Shown: one piece after another, positions 13,495 through 15,372 of the stretch
Layout: each line of letters starts with the position of its first letter
Position numbering within the stretch: position 1 is the first letter of the stretch
From: Kiritimatiellia bacterium
Lineage (GTDB): Bacteria; Verrucomicrobiota; Kiritimatiellia; RFP12; UBA1067
Assembly (NCBI GenBank): GCA_017508315.1
Contig: JAFVZE010000355.1
Span: forward strand, 1 to 15,372
Reading direction: 5' to 3'
DNA length: 15,372 nt
Translations under genes and position numbers: made by a program
The notes under the pieces: model-generated
Database searches by the model: none
What the model was told of the DNA's origin: nothing
Seen by the model: only the letters and a program-made list of their open reading frames with translations

Positions 13495-15372
13495 ATGAAA
13501 ACCAAAACCACAATTCAGTCGATCGCCGCAACCGTATTGCTCGGTGCGGCGTTTTCTCTTTCCGCAGTCGAGGTTTCTTACACCGGCAATGATCCGGCCG
13601 CGAAGTATGCCTGCGACGATCTCAAGCGGATTCTTGCTCCGGTCAAGGGAAAGATCGTTCTTGAGCGCGACGGAACAATGCGTTCGCAGGAATGGCGGCT
13701 TAAAACCCGTGCCGACGGAACGCTTGTCATCTCCGGCCGCGACGGGATGGCTTTATCGTATGGGGTTTATTCGCTTTTGGAAGATTATGCCGGTGTGCGC
13801 TGGTTTGCCGCCGATACCGAGGTTGTTCCCGATCTTTCAAAGTGGCGTCTCCCGAAACTTGATGTAACCGGCCGTCCGGCGATTCTCGACCGGGAGATGT
13901 TCGTCTCCACCGATTATATGGACAGCTACTGGCGCTTTCGCAACAAAGAGACGTTCCGCGTCGCCTTTGCTGCGGGCGTGAGCGTCGGGCGTCCTTTCGG
14001 TTGTCACACTTTCGCCCATTACGCCAAATCTGCCATAAAAGACGATTCGCTTTGCGCGATAAATTCCAAGGGGAAGATCGACCGGGGTAATCTCTGCATG
14101 ACGAAGAAGGAGGTGCGCCGTCTTGTCGCCGAACAGGTGCTCCGTTACATCGCCGCCGACAGGGAGAAGAAGGCACCCGCAGGCCGGGAGTACATCTATC
14201 CGAGCGTGTATGAGCTTTCGCAGAACGACGGCGACGGCAGCCACTGCCACTGCAAAGACTGCCGCGAATTCGCCGAACGCGAAGGCTCCTGGGCGGGACC
14301 GAACATCGACTTTGTGAACGCCGTTGCCGACATCGTCGGCAAGGTCCATCCGGAAATCGTGATCCGCACTTTCGCTTATTCCTACACGGAATTGCCTCCG
14401 AAGACGGTCCGCGCGCGCGACAATGTGCAGGTGCGCTTCTGCCGTTCGTTCGTGTTTGCGCCGCTGGTGAAGAACTCCTACAACGGCAATGTGCTTGAGA
14501 AGTGGAACAGGTTCGCCGCGCAGAAATCGGTCTGGGGATACTGGCGGCAGTATTCGGGCGGATTCTATCCGATGGTGAAAAGCCGCCGCGACATCGCCGA
14601 TGAAATGCGCTTCTGCCGCGATTGCGGGGTCACGGGGTATTTCGCCGAAGCGGAGTCGCCGCTTTCGCGCTGTTTCGGTCAGATGCAGCATTGGCTGTTT
14701 CTCAAGACGGCCGAAAACCCGGACCGCGACATCGCGAAACTTTCGCGGGAATTTCTGCGCGGCTATTACGGCGCGGCCGCCGAACCGATGGAGCGGCTGC
14801 TCACAGCCCTTGAAGACGGCCAGCAAAAGGTGTTCGCGCGCCTTGATATGGACTACATCAGCCGCATGGATTCCGGCAACATGGCGATGTACGCCGTTCG
14901 CGCTGGTTTTCCGGACCGGGAGTTTTTTGAAGAGGCCGATCGCTGTCTTGACGAGGCCGAGCGTCTTGCCGTCGCGGCGGGGGATGCGCGCAGTCTCCGG
15001 CACGTGCGCGAAGAGCGCGCCGTCATCGACCGTTCGGTTTTCGACAACTGGCCGAGACTGGAGAAAGAAGGCTGTCGCGCCGATCTGAAAGCCAAGGCGA
15101 TCCGTTACGGCGAGGCTAAGCGCATGCAGATCGCGTCGTATTTTAAGGCAGGGAGCGGGCGGCTTATCGACGAGGAGCGCAAGAAACGCCTTGCGGAACT
15201 TGAAAGCGAAGTCGGATATCTTTCGGCGTATCCGCTTGCGACGCCTGAAAAGTTCGCTGACGCTGCGGACGTATTGACGCTCAACTGGAACAACTGCGGT
15301 ATGAGCAGCCTGGGGGTGAAAGATGAAGAAGCTCTCGGCGGATATGCTAAGAGCATTCCTGTCGGCAAGAAC
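13495..15372 (+). CDS. Exported DUF4838-domain protein, putative glycan-active (3' end outside window)
   Basis: The frame is open from ATG 13495 to the window end: 626 residues without a stop, so the C-terminus is missing. A Sec signal peptide is clear: MKTKTT start, hydrophobic core, LSA cleavage region near residue 23. Residues ~25-110 resemble the alpha-glucuronidase/GH20-like N-terminal domain, ending in the family line YGVYSLLEDYAGVRWFAADT. The DUF4838 core follows. Its hallmark is LSQNDGDGSHCHCKDC (241-256), a likely metal- or disulfide-forming CxCxxC (Cys251, 253, 256). Further on come VWGYWRQYSGG and GYFAEAES (~353-385). DUF4838 proteins are large secreted proteins of Bacteroidetes, Lentisphaerota and Planctomycetes, placed in polysaccharide-use loci; activity is generally unproven. 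AAGGAT precedes the start. The frame uses more T-ending codons than serC next door, consistent with an accessory gene. Confidence 0.88.
   Translation, partial: MKTKTTIQSIAATVLLGAAFSLSAVEVSYTGNDPAAKYACDDLKRILAPVKGKIVLERDGTMRSQEWRLKTRADGTLVISGRDGMALSYGVYSLLEDYAGVRWFAADTEVVPDLSKWRLPKLDVTGRPAILDREMFVSTDYMDSYWRFRNKETFRVAFAAGVSVGRPFGCHTFAHYAKSAIKDDSLCAINSKGKIDRGNLCMTKKEVRRLVAEQVLRYIAADREKKAPAGREYIYPSVYELSQNDGDGSHCHCKDCREFAEREGSWAGPNIDFVNAVADIVGKVHPEIVIRTFAYSYTELPPKTVRARDNVQVRFCRSFVFAPLVKNSYNGNVLEKWNRFAAQKSVWGYWRQYSGGFYPMVKSRRDIADEMRFCRDCGVTGYFAEAESPLSRCFGQMQHWLFLKTAENPDRDIAKLSREFLRGYYGAAAEPMERLLTALEDGQQKVFARLDMDYISRMDSGNMAMYAVRAGFPDREFFEEADRCLDEAERLAVAAGDARSLRHVREERAVIDRSVFDNWPRLEKEGCRADLKAKAIRYGEAKRMQIASYFKAGSGRLIDEERKKRLAELESEVGYLSAYPLATPEKFADAADVLTLNWNNCGMSSLGVKDEEALGGYAKSIPVGKN

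Noticed and set aside
14600..15088. A 162-codon plus-strand frame inside the DUF4838 gene
   Set aside because: It is an out-of-frame shadow of the 626-codon DUF4838 frame, with an Arg/Ser-rich translation and no signals of its own.

Overview
The window is a densely packed, GC-rich (about 60% by eye) bacterial chromosome segment. Every gene I can support lies on the + strand: thirteen complete genes and two genes cut by the window edges. It mixes single-copy core genes (dnaG, scpA, scpB, purD, serC, rubredoxin) with secreted carbohydrate-active proteins: the C-terminus of a glycoside-hydrolase-like protein, an acetyl-xylan-esterase-like hydrolase and a DUF4838 protein. DUF4838 and multi-domain glycan-degrading proteins are abundant in the PVC group, particularly Lentisphaerota (Victivallales) and Kiritimatiellota. 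Two lipoproteins with clear lipoboxes and several LysM/coiled-coil envelope proteins fit a Gram-negative-type envelope, and rubredoxin fits an anaerobic or microaerophilic life. The taxonomic placement is an inference, of moderate confidence.

Layout. (1) 1-657: the 3' end of a secreted glycan-active protein with a terminal discoidin/CBM32-like domain. (2) 680-7281: a probable operon behind an extended -10 promoter: TPR lipoprotein, CvpA-like membrane protein, class I fumarase beta-subunit-like protein, DnaG primase, MoxR ATPase and a secreted alpha/beta hydrolase. Most junctions overlap or are under 30 bp. (3) 7326-12053: a second probable operon behind an almost identical -10 element: ScpA, ScpB, TPR/LysM lipoprotein, a small tail-anchored protein of unknown function, a coiled-coil/LysM protein and PurD. 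It joins chromosome condensation and cell-wall-associated proteins to purine synthesis. (4) 12058-13429: SerC behind its own promoter and a structured leader, then a short-form rubredoxin that is not obvious from long-ORF scans. (5) 13426-15372: a DUF4838 exported protein, cut by the window end.

The observation I find most interesting is the promoter of the DUF4838 gene. It has a perfect TTGACA, overlapping the rubredoxin stop codon, and a perfect extended -10 (TGC-TATAAT). They are separated by 21 bp that contain an uninterrupted run of 12 G. This is the architecture of a phase-variable promoter that switches by slipped-strand change of spacer length. Other points are a pair of promoters set so close to their start codons that the mRNAs should be leaderless or nearly so, a gene start hidden in the acidic tail codons of scpB, an orphan fumarase beta subunit, an orphan moxR, and a loop insertion in PurD. 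I saw no tRNA, rRNA, CRISPR array, insertion sequence or convincing intrinsic terminator, and no gene-free stretch longer than 100 bases.
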